From Nannochloropsis oceanica (Eukaryota; Sar; Eustigmatophyceae; Eustigmatales; Monodopsidaceae), in the NCBI GenBank assembly GCA_004519485.1, contig CP038133.1:1198830-1262829 (forward strand): a stretch of DNA of 64,000 bases, read 5' to 3'. A program made the translations under genes and the position numbers. Below the pieces are notes generated by a model. The model worked only from the letters and a program-made list of their open reading frames with translations, did no database searches and was not told the DNA's origin. Shown here one piece after another: positions 10,482 to 21,572 of the stretch. Every line of letters begins with the position of its first letter. Position 1 is the first letter of the stretch.

Positions 10482-10856
10482 GGTCGATGGGGACCGAAAG
10501 CAAAGCGACGAGGAGATAGGCGAGGGGGGAGGTCGAAGCCAAGGCTACCTTGTGCGGTTTCGCGAGGATGCCTTGAGATTGCGTATAGCTTGGAGCGTTA
10601 ATAAAGAACGACAGAAATATGCGATTATGCATAGGCGCTGTTGTGACGGCATGGCGTTGCGGCTGCCCGATGTTTTTGCGCTCGTCAAGAGGACTTCATT
10701 ACTCACCCTCATATCGGTCGTTTTTGAGTTCGCTCGCGTTGCTTCAAACTCCAGCGACGCACGGCAAACGCCGCTAAGGTGCCTGTCTTTCTTAACATAT
10801 TTCCAAACAAGCCACCCCACCCATTCGCAGACGACAGGCACAGCAAACTAGAAATT
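10482..10856. promoter_or_regulatory. Divergent promoter region, GH5 / coiled-coil gene
   Basis: This is the 375-bp gap between opposite start codons. It includes a minus-strand frame from the ATG at 10632 with a signal-peptide-like hydrophobic core (SPLAYLLVALLSVP) that overlaps the GH5 start in another frame. No named regulatory motif was found. Confidence 0.45.
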
Positions 10857-12038
10857 ATGCCGCTGTTAAACTTCCTGTGCGCACTGAGTCCCATTAAAGC
10901 GGCCTCCTACCTAAACCAGACTCCCGCCACCACAGCTCCCCTTGACACTACAGCAGGTAAGCGAGGCGTATTCTTCTTGCCACCCTTTATTCACAAGGCC
11001 ACCAACAAATTCTGCAAACCCTTTACTGCAACAACCACAAAGGACCCTCACCCACCAGCAACGGCGGTGAGAAAAAGCAAGAGGGAGGAAAGTCCACCTG
11101 GGAAAATGCATGGGAGATGAAGCGCATGCTCAAGGTCACGGTGAGTTGTGTATGGTTTGCTGTGTTGAGTCAGTATGCCAGCTTGTCCTATGTAGGGATG
11201 GCTTTCCACGTGATATCAGCAAAGCTTGTCCCTGGCACCAGAGAGGCGTAGGCATAGGGTGCCATAGCTGAGGTCTTAGGGAGTGAATGGCCCATCCTAC
11301 CAGGCATATTCACGCCTTGTATCCTCCCCTCTGAAACCTCACAACGCAGGAGGAGCTGATGGAGAAAGACGAGATTGCTCGAGGCGAGAATGTACACAAG
11401 CAGCGGGAGGCAATGAAGAAGGAACAAACCCAGCGCAAGAAACAGGACAAAGCGGAGGCCCTTCGAACTCAGCAAGAAGCCTTTCGTAATGTCAAGAAAC
11501 AGCGAGATATAGAGGTGAGTGATTGGGGAACAATGAAAATATACTCAAAGTCTGGTCGTTCGATTGTCCGTTGAGCGTCCCTTTGGCCGCTTTTGCACTG
11601 CTCACCTGGTCTCTCCCATCTCCCTCCCACACTTTTTCGCTCTCCCACACCCTTTCCCCCAACCACACAAAGCAAGAAGCCGCCCGGGCCGACATCCGCG
11701 AAGAATACCGTCGAGCCATGACCACCAAGAAGGAAGCTGAAGCCGAGCAAAGGGCCACCCGACAACGGGAACGCGAAGAGAAACGACGTGCGCTTCTCGA
11801 GGAACACCGCCGGAAGCAAGAGGAAGAGGACGGGATGAAGGCCACGAAGCGGGCAGAAGATCAGGCACGGCTCGCAAAACGACAGGCCGAGGTGGCGGCG
11901 GCGGAGAAGGAGAGGATAAAGAAGGTGCATATGCTGCGGGTATCCTTAGAGGCCCAGAAAGAGAAGAGGCGGGCTTCCCTGTACACTCCACCAGCGGGGA
12001 TGGCCAAGGGGAAGGGAGGCGGACGGCAGGAAGGATGA
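10857..12038 (+). CDS. Coiled-coil protein of unknown function
   Basis: Four exons (10857-10956, 11043-11140, 11350-11514, 11673-12038) join in frame to 242 aa. Residues 1-45 are a mixed hydrophobic leader (MPLLNFLCALSPIKAASYLN). From STWENAWEMKRMLKV onward the protein is almost entirely charged helix: runs of E, K, R and Q with Ala/Leu spacing (KDEIARGENVHKQREAMKKE, EYRRAMTTKKEAEAEQRATR) predict a long coiled coil or single alpha-helix. The tail is Gly/Lys-rich. No family is recognised; charged coiled coils of this kind are common in cytoskeletal, ciliary and RNA-associated proteins. It sits head-to-head with the GH5 gene. Start choice and the first exon are the weakest parts. Confidence 0.68.
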
Positions 12039-13407
12039 GAAGGGAGGGAAGGAAGGAGGGGAGAAGGGTGGGCCATACATGTGTTTTGAATATATATTTT
12101 CCACTGTATTTTTCATTTACAAAAGGGATCATAAGCAGTGGCTTGACTCGGTGGAAGTAGGAAAGATGATGGAGAGGCACTACGGGGAAGGAAGTCACTA
12201 CCTCGTCACTGGCAGACCCAGGCAGGTCAAGAGCCCAAAAGAAGAAGGAAACGATTAATTGAACGAAAGGAAAAATAGAGCCGATATATATATAATCGTC
12301 AAACGTTCTTTTTATGATCGCGTCAATCCGCGAGCGGCCACGGTGAGACAGGCGTGCAGCAGCCTTGTGCCCTGGGTCTCGTCTCAATTTGATTCTTTTC
12401 TTCATCTTCATCTGGGCGTTGTGCCAGGCGGTGGTAGTACTTCGTGTCCTTCTTGTTGTTGGTTTGTCTCTTTGTGTGAATGAGTGTGTGTCTGCGTGCG
12501 TGCATAAATTCATTCTCTTCTCTTCTTACTGCCATCTCCCGAATTCCCCTACTCCCACTTTTCTCTCTCGCTCCCTTCCCTTCCTCTCTCTTCCTCCATC
12601 TCTTTTCCCTATATCTCTCTTCCTTCTCTCCAGCTCCCGAATCACGTCCTTCCGATTTCATCACTCCTTCTTCCTTCGCCTGCTCACTCGTTCGTCCACT
12701 CTCTCTATTACCTCTTCACGTGTGTACACCTATTCCCATCGGCATGGCTCAAGGCCATGCCCGTTCTCCCTCCCTCCCTCCTTACCCCTTCGCTCTCCAT
12801 CATCTTATCTCCGTGCGTTGTTCCTTCAATCCCTAATTATTATTATTATTATCATTATTTTAACTATTATCATATCAGCCTTCTCATCGTGAGAGAGCTC
12901 ATTTCACGCCATTTGCCTTCTTATCCTATCCAAATCTTTCTCCTTCATTTTAAATTTGAATTTGAATGCATAAGAAAAAGGCTGATGGGAAACATATGGA
13001 GGCATGAGGAAAGTGTCAAGGCGAGAGGTGGAAGAGTCCTGCCAGCAGGTGGGTGGGTGTGAGAAAAAAAAAGAGGGGCTGAGGGGTGTCCTCACCAAGG
13101 GCCACCTTCCTCCTCCTCCTCCTCCTCCGCCTCCTCCTCCTCTACTACATCGTCGCTATTACTATTTAGACAGACCTACTGTTACTCCGCACACATGCGC
13201 GGCGGCTGTTCTTCTCCTCTTCTCCTCTTCTCTTCCTCCCTCCCCCCCTCCCTCCTTCCCTCCCTGCTTCGTGTAAATCTACTCGGTCCATCTCTCATTC
13301 TCTCCATCCACAAGCATGTACACCCTCTTTCACTCCCTCCTCTTCCTTTCATCCCTCCCTCACGCATCAACCAACTTCCCCTCCTTCCCTCGCCCATCTG
13401 AATCTGA
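12039..13407. other. Intergenic, 1.4 kb, pyrimidine-rich
   Basis: This lies between convergent 3' ends of the coiled-coil gene and the beta-mannosidase. It holds TA-rich sequence at 12280-12300, a TTA microsatellite at about 12836-12860, a TCC run near 13109-13140 and CCCT-rich tracts near 13240-13270 and 13330-13390. Hydrophobic open frames (for example 12365-12892) are compositional. No gene supported. Confidence 0.45.
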
Positions 13408-16400
13408 TTACAAATCTCGAGACATCGCTGCCCCTCCTCGCAGCTTACGCCCTCCCTCCTCCTTGACCTGCACCACCCTCCTCTTCCCCCCCTCCCTCCT
13501 TCCCTCCTTGCTCATCACCAACATTGAAGGCGACCGCATCAGCTGCGCCGTGCTTCCCTCCCTCCCTCCCTCCGTCCTTCCCATGACCCGACTCACGTTC
13601 TCCGCTTCCCAGTCCTCCATCTTTTTATGTTTCGCCTTTCCCACGGCCACCGCCGGTCCTGCTGCTGCTGCTGCTGTTCCCACCGGCAGGGTGTCATACA
13701 ACGACCGCACCTGCAGGCTGGCTAAGAGCTCCTCCCTCCCTGCCTCCTTCCCTCCCTTCCTCGGCGTGAATACGACGTGCTTCTCCTCACCTTTCCGGAG
13801 ATGGAACGCATTGTCCGAAAAAGAGCCTGGGAAGCCGATGGCCTCAATGAAGACATACAGCGCTGTGTTATTCGCAGTCACGCTCAGTTCCACAGGAGTG
13901 GGGGAGGGAACAGGCGAGGGAGGGGGGGAGGAAGGGGGAGGGAGGGCTTGGATGGTGACGGTAGTGGCCGGGAGAAGGACTTCCTTGAGGACGGTGAAGT
14001 GGAGGACTGATGGGCAGGAAGGAAGGGAGGGAGAGAGGGCGGGAGGGAGGGGGAGCGTGAGTGTCATGGAGGAGGTCACTATGGTAGCCGTACGCCTCTC
14101 TCCTTGCCTCCTTCCCTCCCTTCTTTGCTTACGTGTCGAGGTCGGTTCGCCCTGGGTGGGGATGAAGGTTGTTTCGAGGAAGCATTGAGCGGGCACCAGG
14201 TCTTTGCCGAGTAGAAGGGCCTTGCTGGTGGACTCAAGGACGAGGGCGCTGGGGAAGAGGGAGGGAGGGAGGGAGGGAGGATGGGAGGGTGGGAGAGAGG
14301 GAGGGAGTGGCGGTGAGGAAGGAAAGTCCTGCTGGTGGACTGCAGGGTGATGGTGCTGGGAAGGGAGGGAGGGAGGGGAAGGAAAGTACTTTCGCAAACA
14401 CAGTGGAAAGGAGGGAGGGAAAGAGAACGGGAGAGAGGGCGCACCTATCATTTCCTTGCATGGCAACGGTCTCGTTCCACTCGTTCAAGGGCACGCTGCT
14501 GTCCTTGTAGGCGTAGAGGCGAGTGCGCAGGACGCCCTCGGTGCGGTCGGAGGGCTTGAGGTCGCTGGGGAGATGGAGGGAGGGAGGAAGGGAGGGTGGG
14601 TCAGGTGGCAAAGCTGGACTGAGTAGAGGTAGATCGCAAAGTAGGGAGGGAGGGAAAGAGGAGGGCACCTGGTGACGTGGACATTGACCGTGCCCGTGGC
14701 CGGGTCATGATACCCGGAGACGAGGACGGGCGCGAAGACTTTCTTGAGGGCGTAGTGGAGAGGCTTCCACTTCCCGCCGTACTCAATGGAGGACCATGTG
14801 GGGCCCTGCGAGGAAGAGAGGGAGGGAGGGAGGGAGGTGAGAGACGGAGGGAGGAGGAGGACCATGCTGGGAGGGAGAGGGGGTCGGAGGCGATGAAGGA
14901 AGAGAGGCGACGTACCTTTCTGCAACGGACACGAAAGCAAAATGCCCATCCCCCCACTCCTCCCTCCCTCCCTCCCTCCCTACCTGCCAGACGTCGTTGA
15001 GCTGCCAGTAGAGGGCGCCCATAGTCCTGGCTGGTGTGGCCTTATGCCGGCGCCAGCTGCTGATGGCCGTGTCGTAGCACCGGGACTGTTGGAGCTGCCC
15101 AAGGGGGAGGGAGGGAGGGAGGGAGGGAGGAAAGTTGAGGCCCTCGCTGCGTGTAAGGCTGTCGGATACGAGCATCAAACACCCTCCCTTCCTCCCTACC
15201 TGCGTCAGGTAGATGTAGTCGTCAAAGACCTTGGCCTGGCTCTGATTCGCCGAGGCCTCAGCGGGAGGCAATTTAAAGTGGAGGTCGATCATGTACTCCA
15301 GCTGGAGGGAGAAAGGGAGGGAGGGAGGGGTGGGGGGGGTTAGGAGTGGAAGACTTGAAAAGGGGGAATTCGGGTGGAAGCCGACTGGGGGCTTAGGGCG
15401 AGGAAGGGAGGGAGGGAGGGAAGGATGGGAAATCTTGGGACGACAAAGGACGAGTACCTGCGCATGCCCTTCCTCCCTCCTTCCCTCTCTTCCTCCCTCC
15501 CTCCCTCCCTCTGTCTGTACCTGATCATTCCCACCCTCGTGCCGCTGGCGGAAGAGAAGCATGTCCCCCTTTCGGTTGTAGTCCTCAGGGGCCAGCACCT
15601 GGGCAGGAGGGAGGGAGGGAGGGAGGGAGGGAGGGAAGGAAGGGGGATCGATGGGTGGGCGGAGGGCGAGAGCAGAGGGAGGGAGGGAGGGAGGACAGCC
15701 GCGTACGTACCTTACTGTACGTCTCGAAGGATGGCAGGGACTGGAAGCCGAACTCGCTGACAAAGCGGGCATTGGGGAAGGAAGCAGGGAGCTCGCAGTC
15801 GGAGTAGAAGTCGTAGTGGTGGAGGTCGCCGTAGGTCAAGTCTCCGGGATAGCCCCACCGCTTGATGTACGGGTCCTGAGGGAGGGAGGGAGGGAGGGAG
15901 GGAGGGATCGTCATCGCCCCCGGACAGCACCCTACATGCATGCACACCTTTCCCACTCTCCGTCCCTCCGTCCGTCCCTCCGTCCCTCCGTCCGTCCCTC
16001 CCTCCTTCCTGATCTCCCTCCCTCGCTTCCTTCTTCCTTTTTGCCCTCCCTCCCTCCTCCCCCCCTCCTTTACCTCGGCAATCACGCCGTTGGCAGGCGA
16101 GGAATCGACCCACGCACGGGCCGGGTCCAGGGCATGTACCACGCGGTGGATAGTGTTAATGTACAGCTCCACGTAGTCCACTACGTAGAGGTCACTGAGG
16201 GAGGGAGGGAGGGTGAGTCAAGGGCATGTACCACGCGGTGGATAGTGTTGATGTACAGCTCCACGTAGTCCACTACGTAGAGGTCACTGAGGGAGGGAGG
16301 GAGGGAGGGGCTGCCTACTTACCGGTTGTCGGTGCTTTGCTTAAACCACGTGAGAGCGATTTCGTTTTCGTTGTTGCCCCCCCATAATGCTATGCTGGGG

Positions 16401-19400
16401 TGGGACTGGTGACGCCGGACCTGAGGGAGGGAGGGAGGGAGGGAGGGGGGGAGGAGGGTTAAATCGAGAGAGAGGGGAGGGAGGGAGGGAGGACGTAGGT
16501 ACCTGCTGGGTGACTTCCGCCTCCACCAGAGCCAAGAAATCCGTGCTACGGGGATAGAGGGCGCTGTACAAGGGGGGAGGAAGGGAGGGAAAAAGGGAAG
16601 GGAAAAGACGATGAGGCGGGAGGGAGGGAGGGAGGGAGGGGCACGCACGTACCAAGCAAACATGAATTCACTCCAGATAAGGAGGCCCTTCTCGTCGGCC
16701 ATGTTGAAGAAAGACTCGGGCTGGTAGTAACCTCCGCCCCAAATGCTGAGGGAGGGGAGATAGGAGAGGAGAAGGAGAGAGAGAGTTGAGTGGAGGAAAG
16801 AGGGAGGGAGGGGGTGAGGGAGGGAAGGGGTGAGGGAGGGGCGCGTACCGAAGCATGTTCATGTTGGCGTCAACGGATGATTGGAGGAGCCATTCAATGT
16901 CCTCGTCGTCCGCCTGTGTGGGTGGGGAGGGAGGGAGGGAGGGAGGGAAGGTCAGAACCGGATAGAGGAGGAGGGAGGGAGGAAAAAAATCCGACCCTAC
17001 AGGAGCAAGGGCAGAAAGTCAACGAGATGTGAGGGAAGGAGGGAGGGAGAGAGGGAGGGAAGGGGGGGCTACCCACCTCGTTGTAAAACACCCCCAGGGG
17101 GATGAGGTTGGCGCCCTTGGAGAAGATCGGAACGCCGTTAACCTCGAAGTAGAAAGAGAGGCCCTCCGAGCCGGGCACGGGCTCCTCCACCAGGCGCACT
17201 GTACGGATACCCACGTTCTTCACCTGAGGGAGGGGGGGAGGGAGGCAAAGGTCAGCGGAAGGATGAGGCCCGCTTTTGGTCGCTTCTTTCACTCATTTTG
17301 ACCACCATCCCCTCTTGTCTTTCCCTCCCTTCCTCCCCTCCTACCTTGCTCTGACCGGCCATGTCAACGTGCAGCTTGTAGAGGTGCGGCTCCCCCAGCC
17401 CCACGGGCCACCAGCGCTCGGGCTTGAGGATCGTGAAGGAGTGGATGACCTGGGCAGGGAGGGAGGGAAGGAGGGAGGGTCACGTGAGGTTTCCAAGAGA
17501 AGAAGGGAGGGAGGGAAGGAAGGAAGGAGGGAGGGAGGGAGGGAGGGAGGCGGACCTCGTTCTCGCCGGGTTCGAGGGTGACGGTGGTGGAGTAGGGAGC
17601 ATTGCCACTCTCCTGTCGAAGGGAGGACAAGGAGAGGAAGGTAGAAGGTAGTTCGAAGTTAATATGTTTAATTTAAGATGGAGGCTTAGGTAGGCCATCG
17701 CTGTTCGGTTGCTCTCGCCCTCTTTCCTTCCCGCCTCCTCCCTTCCTCCTTCCAAGACTTTGATTCATACGCCGCCACCCATTCCTCCCTTTCCCCTCCC
17801 CTCCCTCCCTCCCTCCCTCCCTACCTGGAGGTCAAGGCTGAGGCTGGTCTGCACTGCAGCGGGGACGTGGGAGATGAGGGCCGTGGCTGTGATGACAACA
17901 GATCCGTCGGATTTGGGTTCCTGGAGAGGGAGGGAGGGAGGGTGAGGTTCTGCAACGGCCTGTGGTTAATCGAGGGCAAAGGTCCTCCACTCCCCTCCTC
18001 CCTCCCTCCTTCCCTTCCTCCCTACCTGCGTGATGAGCACGTCACTGAGCTCGCCCACCGACGCCTTGAAAAGACGCACCCCCTTAATGATGCCTTGAGG
18101 AATAAAGGCCGGACCCCAGTCCCACCTGTGGGAGGAAGGGAGGGAGGGAAGGAAGGAGGGAAGGAGGTCGGTCGGTCGGTCGGTCGTAAGTCAAGAACCA
18201 GAAAGGGGCACGAGGGAAAAGAGAGAGAAGAGGAAGGGAGGGAGGGAGGGAGGGAGGGAGGGAGGGAGGGAGGGAGGGACCAACCCAAAGTCGGAGGAGG
18301 TCTTGCGGAGGAAGTTTTTGGCGCTGTAGCCCGGCCATGTGTTAAAAAAAAGCACCTCGGGCACTGAATAAGGGTATTCCGCGCGCTCTTGCCCTGGGAA
18401 GGGAGGGAGGGAGGGAGGGAGGGAGGGAGGGAGGGGAGCTCAGATTGCAGTAGGATTCTTATGGAGATGCCTCAGCGCAGCGCTACTCTTCCCTCCCTCC
18501 CGCCCTCCCTCCCTCCCTCCCTCCCTTCTTACCCGTATACTCAAGCGCTGGTTCGATTGTAACGGTCAACATGTTGACGCCATCGGCCGCCAGAATGTCG
18601 TTGGGCACATGGTATGTGTATTGAAGGAACGAGGAGCGAGGAGGGGAGCCTGGAGGAAGGAAGGAAGGAAAAGAGCAAGGGAGTGAGGGAGGGCGAGTGG
18701 ATGTCGTTGGGCATATGGTGTGTGTAATGAAGGAACGAGGAGCGAGGAGGGGAGCCTGGAGGAAGGAAGGAAGAAAAAGAGCAAGGGAGTGAGGGAGGGC
18801 GAGTGGATGTCGTTGGGCATATGGTGTGTGTAATGAAGGAACGAGGAGCGAGGAGGGGAGCCTGGAGGAAGGAAGGAAGGAAAAGAGCAAGGGAGTGAGG
18901 GAGGGCGAGTGGATGTCGTTGGGCACATGGTATGTGTAATGAAGGAACGAGGAGCGAGGAGGGGAGCCTGGAGGAAGGAAAGAAGGAAAAGAGCAAGGGA
19001 GTGAGGGAGGGCGAGTGGATGTCGTTGGGCATATGGTGTGTGTAATGAAGGAACGAGGAGCGAGGAGGGGAGCCTGGAGGAAGGAAGGAAGGAAAAGAGC
19101 AAGGGAGTGAGGGAGGGCGAGTGGATGTCGTTGGGCATATGGTGTGTGTAATGAAGGAACGAGGAGCGAGGAGGGGAGCCTGGAGGAAGGAAGGAAGGAA
19201 AAGAGCAAGGGAGTGAGGGAGGGCGAGTGGATGTCGTTGGGCACATGGTGTGTGTAATGAAGGAACGAGGAGCGAGGAGGGGAGCCTGGAGGAAGGGAAG
19301 AGGGGCGAGGTGTTGCCCTTCCAAGCCATCAGCATGAGCATCACTACCCTCCCTCCCTGTCTTCCTCCCTCCGTCCCTCCCTCCGTCTCTCCCTCCGTCC

Positions 19401-20383
19401 CTCTCTACCTGGTAAGGCCTTCCCATTCCACGTCACACTCGCCACCGTGTCGATCCCATCAAATTGGAGCATCCAGGGAGCGTCTTTATCCCTGTCAGCC
19501 ACCTTCATGCTCTGGCAAAGGAAGGAAGGAAGGAAGGAAGGAAGGAAGGCATGTGAGCACAGAAGGGAGGAAGGAAGGGAGGAAGGAAGGAAGGAAGGAA
19601 GGAAGGAAGGCATGTGAGCACAGAAGGGAGGAAGGAAGGGAGGAAGGAAGGAAGGGAGGGAGGAATCTAACCTTGAGGTCGACCTTGGTGGAGTAAGTCC
19701 AAGCATCTTGACACACCCACTGATACTTCAACTCGTTGTCGCGGTAAAGCGGGTCCTCTGAGTGGAGAGGGAGGGAGGGAGGGAGGGAGGAAGGGAAGGA
19801 GGAAGGGGATGAGCGATCAATGACCATCTTAATTTTTATGCCGTGCGGACTGTCGTCCCTCCCTCCCTTCCCCCCCTGGCCTACCTGCCAAGATTCCGCT
19901 CTTTATTAAATCCAAGTGGACCGTGCCTGGCACCGCGGCCTCGGGCACCGAGTATTCGCCGTCACGCTGGAGAAGGGGAAGAAGGAGAGAGGGAGGGAGG
20001 GAGGGGGGTGAGGATAGTCCATTCGCCTTCTTTTATCAGCGACAGTTGCAGGTTAAAAGCCCCGGGATGAAAAGAGGGTGGAACGACGCAGTCCAAAAGA
20101 GTGGTCATCCCCAGACACAGCCGCATGGCACATACATACATACATAAACACACGAGTTGTTGGGAGTACGTACGTTGGTTAGGCTCCATTGCTGTCCATC
20201 CTTGCTGTTGAGGGAGAAAAAAGAGGCAGGCTCGTTGGCATCCGGTGCATGGGCTTTGTTGCCTCGGTGCTTGGCATCGCCGATGTGTGGCAGGAGGATG
20301 AGAACGAGGAGGAGGAGAGCGGAGGGTAGGACAGCGGGAACTGTGAACGAGGGGAAGAAGGAAGAGCCCCGTCTTGTAATCAT
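13408..20383 (-). CDS. MANBA: GH2 beta-mannosidase, about 24 exons
   Basis: Beta-mannosidase removes terminal beta-mannose from manno-oligosaccharides and N-glycan fragments, normally in lysosome or vacuole. Exon 1 (20383-20174) encodes a signal peptide ([19 protein letters not shown]). Exons 2 (19966-19885), 3 (19757-19672) and 4 (19511-19409) give [31 protein letters not shown] and [15 protein letters not shown], typical of the GH2 sugar-binding domain. Later exons carry [31 protein letters not shown], the acid/base Glu in [14 protein letters not shown] (about 16350) and the nucleophile Glu in [11 protein letters not shown] (about 15755). C-terminal exons include [12 protein letters not shown] and [15 protein letters not shown]. 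Exons are short (20-50 codons), in contrast to the intronless GH5 neighbour. Introns are GGGA/TCCC-rich. Exon 5 (18649-18533) abuts a 106-bp minisatellite. Not every splice site was verified. Confidence 0.9.
16129..16308. repeat. 92-bp tandem duplication of intron end plus exon head in the beta-mannosidase gene
   Basis: Two near-identical 92-bp copies, beginning at about 16129 and 16221, each hold a TCCC tract, a CAG acceptor and the exon segment encoding [21 protein letters not shown]. They differ by one base in the core (gttaat versus gttgat). Only the copy at lower coordinates continues into the rest of the exon. 92 is not a multiple of three. Confidence 0.9.
18595..19300. repeat. 106-bp minisatellite carrying splice acceptors
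   Basis: The word atgtcgttgg recurs at 18595 (one unit starts inside the exon), 18701, 18807, 18913, 19019, 19125 and 19231, exactly 106 bp apart. That makes six full units plus a partial one. On the gene strand each unit has a pyrimidine tract, CCTCCAG, and the first about 55 nt of beta-mannosidase exon 5. Units differ by few bases (cacatggtatg versus catatggtgtg), so the array is young or homogenised. Confidence 0.95.
19510..19662. repeat. GGAA tract with two copies of a about 60-bp unit, in a beta-mannosidase intron
   Basis: Runs of ggaa surround two copies of catgtgagcacagaaggg (near 19549 and 19611). They lie in the intron between exons 3 and 4 of the beta-mannosidase gene. Simple slippage or unequal exchange is enough to explain it. 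Confidence 0.85.
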
Positions 20384-21572
20384 TCTTTCCTCGTGCTTGG
20401 GATGGAATGCGTAGGAAAGGAGCGTAGAGACCGAGGAGAATAAAAATCGACGCGCCGTATTCTAGGATACAGTCGCTTGGACAAAGGGGGACGCTGGACT
20501 GGAAGAAATACGCCAAGCCTGTGAGCGGATGTCAGGGGCGGGGGGGCGGAGCGGAGGTGAGTGGGATGGTAGGTGTCATGTGCTTGTCAAAAGTTAATCT
20601 AAGCATCGTGAACGTTGATCGATTACACGCTCGTGAGTGTTTGATACCGATGCGGTCCCGCCCCTGCTCCATATACATATAGGTCTGAAATGCAGGGCGT
20701 TGCTGGGTTTGTGGTGCCCTGTCTAGCCAGTGCTTTTGGAACGAAACGGGCGCAGGCCGGGTCGAAGGCATGTGCTCTATCTATGTATGGCGTGTACTGG
20801 CGAGTCGTGTCAGGGTCTGTTGGCATTATCGTGCAACGCATCGGTATGAAAGGCAGGGAAGGAGGGATGATGTCACCCCAGGGCTATCGCCCGTAAACAA
20901 ATCGCTCCCGCGGACACGGCGGATAAAGGGCGGCCGCTGGGTGCCCGCACATTTTGGAAGCGCTCGCTTTTAATCAATATGTGGGCGTGAGGTTGTGGAG
21001 GAAGGATGGAAGTTGGCGTCTCTGCCAACGGAAATATTTCATGGGTTTCACACGCAGGTGCAAGTGTATAACCGAACAGAGCATGTTGAAGATGAGAGAG
21101 AGACGGTCCATCATCGCCGAGTTTCATGCGGTTGAGTGCCTTGTGCATGGTCAAGAGGTGGCCACCGAAGTACAGTACAATGACGTGCACGGGGCGCTAG
21201 ACATGCCTGGGAACGCGCAATGGAAACCATGAGTGCTTTCAAATGGGGATTGAGGAAGGTTGATTGACGGCAGGCAGCCGTTGGGTTAGAATATGTTGGG
21301 GGTCCGTTATGCGTTTGGAGGAGTCGAGTCGGAAGCAAAAGGCAAGCAAAGCTTTACGTACGGGGACGCTCTCTTGCACAACAAAGGGAACAAAGGTACA
21401 TCGTAGTATAATCAATTGGGATTTAAGTTGCCGATGGCGTTTTTGGTTCCGTGGCGATGCCGCAAGGTAACACGTAATTGATCCAAGATTAAAAGAATCA
21501 TCTTCGAACGATTTAACTGTTGTGATTTCTTCTTTACTTCATATACTTCACTTACATAATCAATTGATTGTG
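20384..21572. other. Intergenic, 1.2 kb
   Basis: This lies upstream of the beta-mannosidase start and downstream of the FAM185A-like stop, both minus strand. Base composition is mixed and not repeat-rich. Small open frames on both strands (for example 20873-21190 minus) lack ATG support or domains. It presumably holds the beta-mannosidase promoter. Confidence 0.4.

Noticed and set aside
12365-12892. 175-aa hydrophobic plus-strand frame
   Set aside because: Composition follows CT/TTC-rich DNA and a TTA microsatellite; no ATG-led conserved part.
18595-19300. CRISPR-like regular spacing
   Set aside because: Units are contiguous 106-bp tandem copies with no unique spacers, inside a eukaryotic gene.
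13408-20400. Many long open frames rich in PSLPP, GREGG or EGGRE
   Set aside because: They are translations of GGGA/TCCC tracts within introns of the beta-mannosidase gene. Tetranucleotide repeats lack stops in some frames on both strands.
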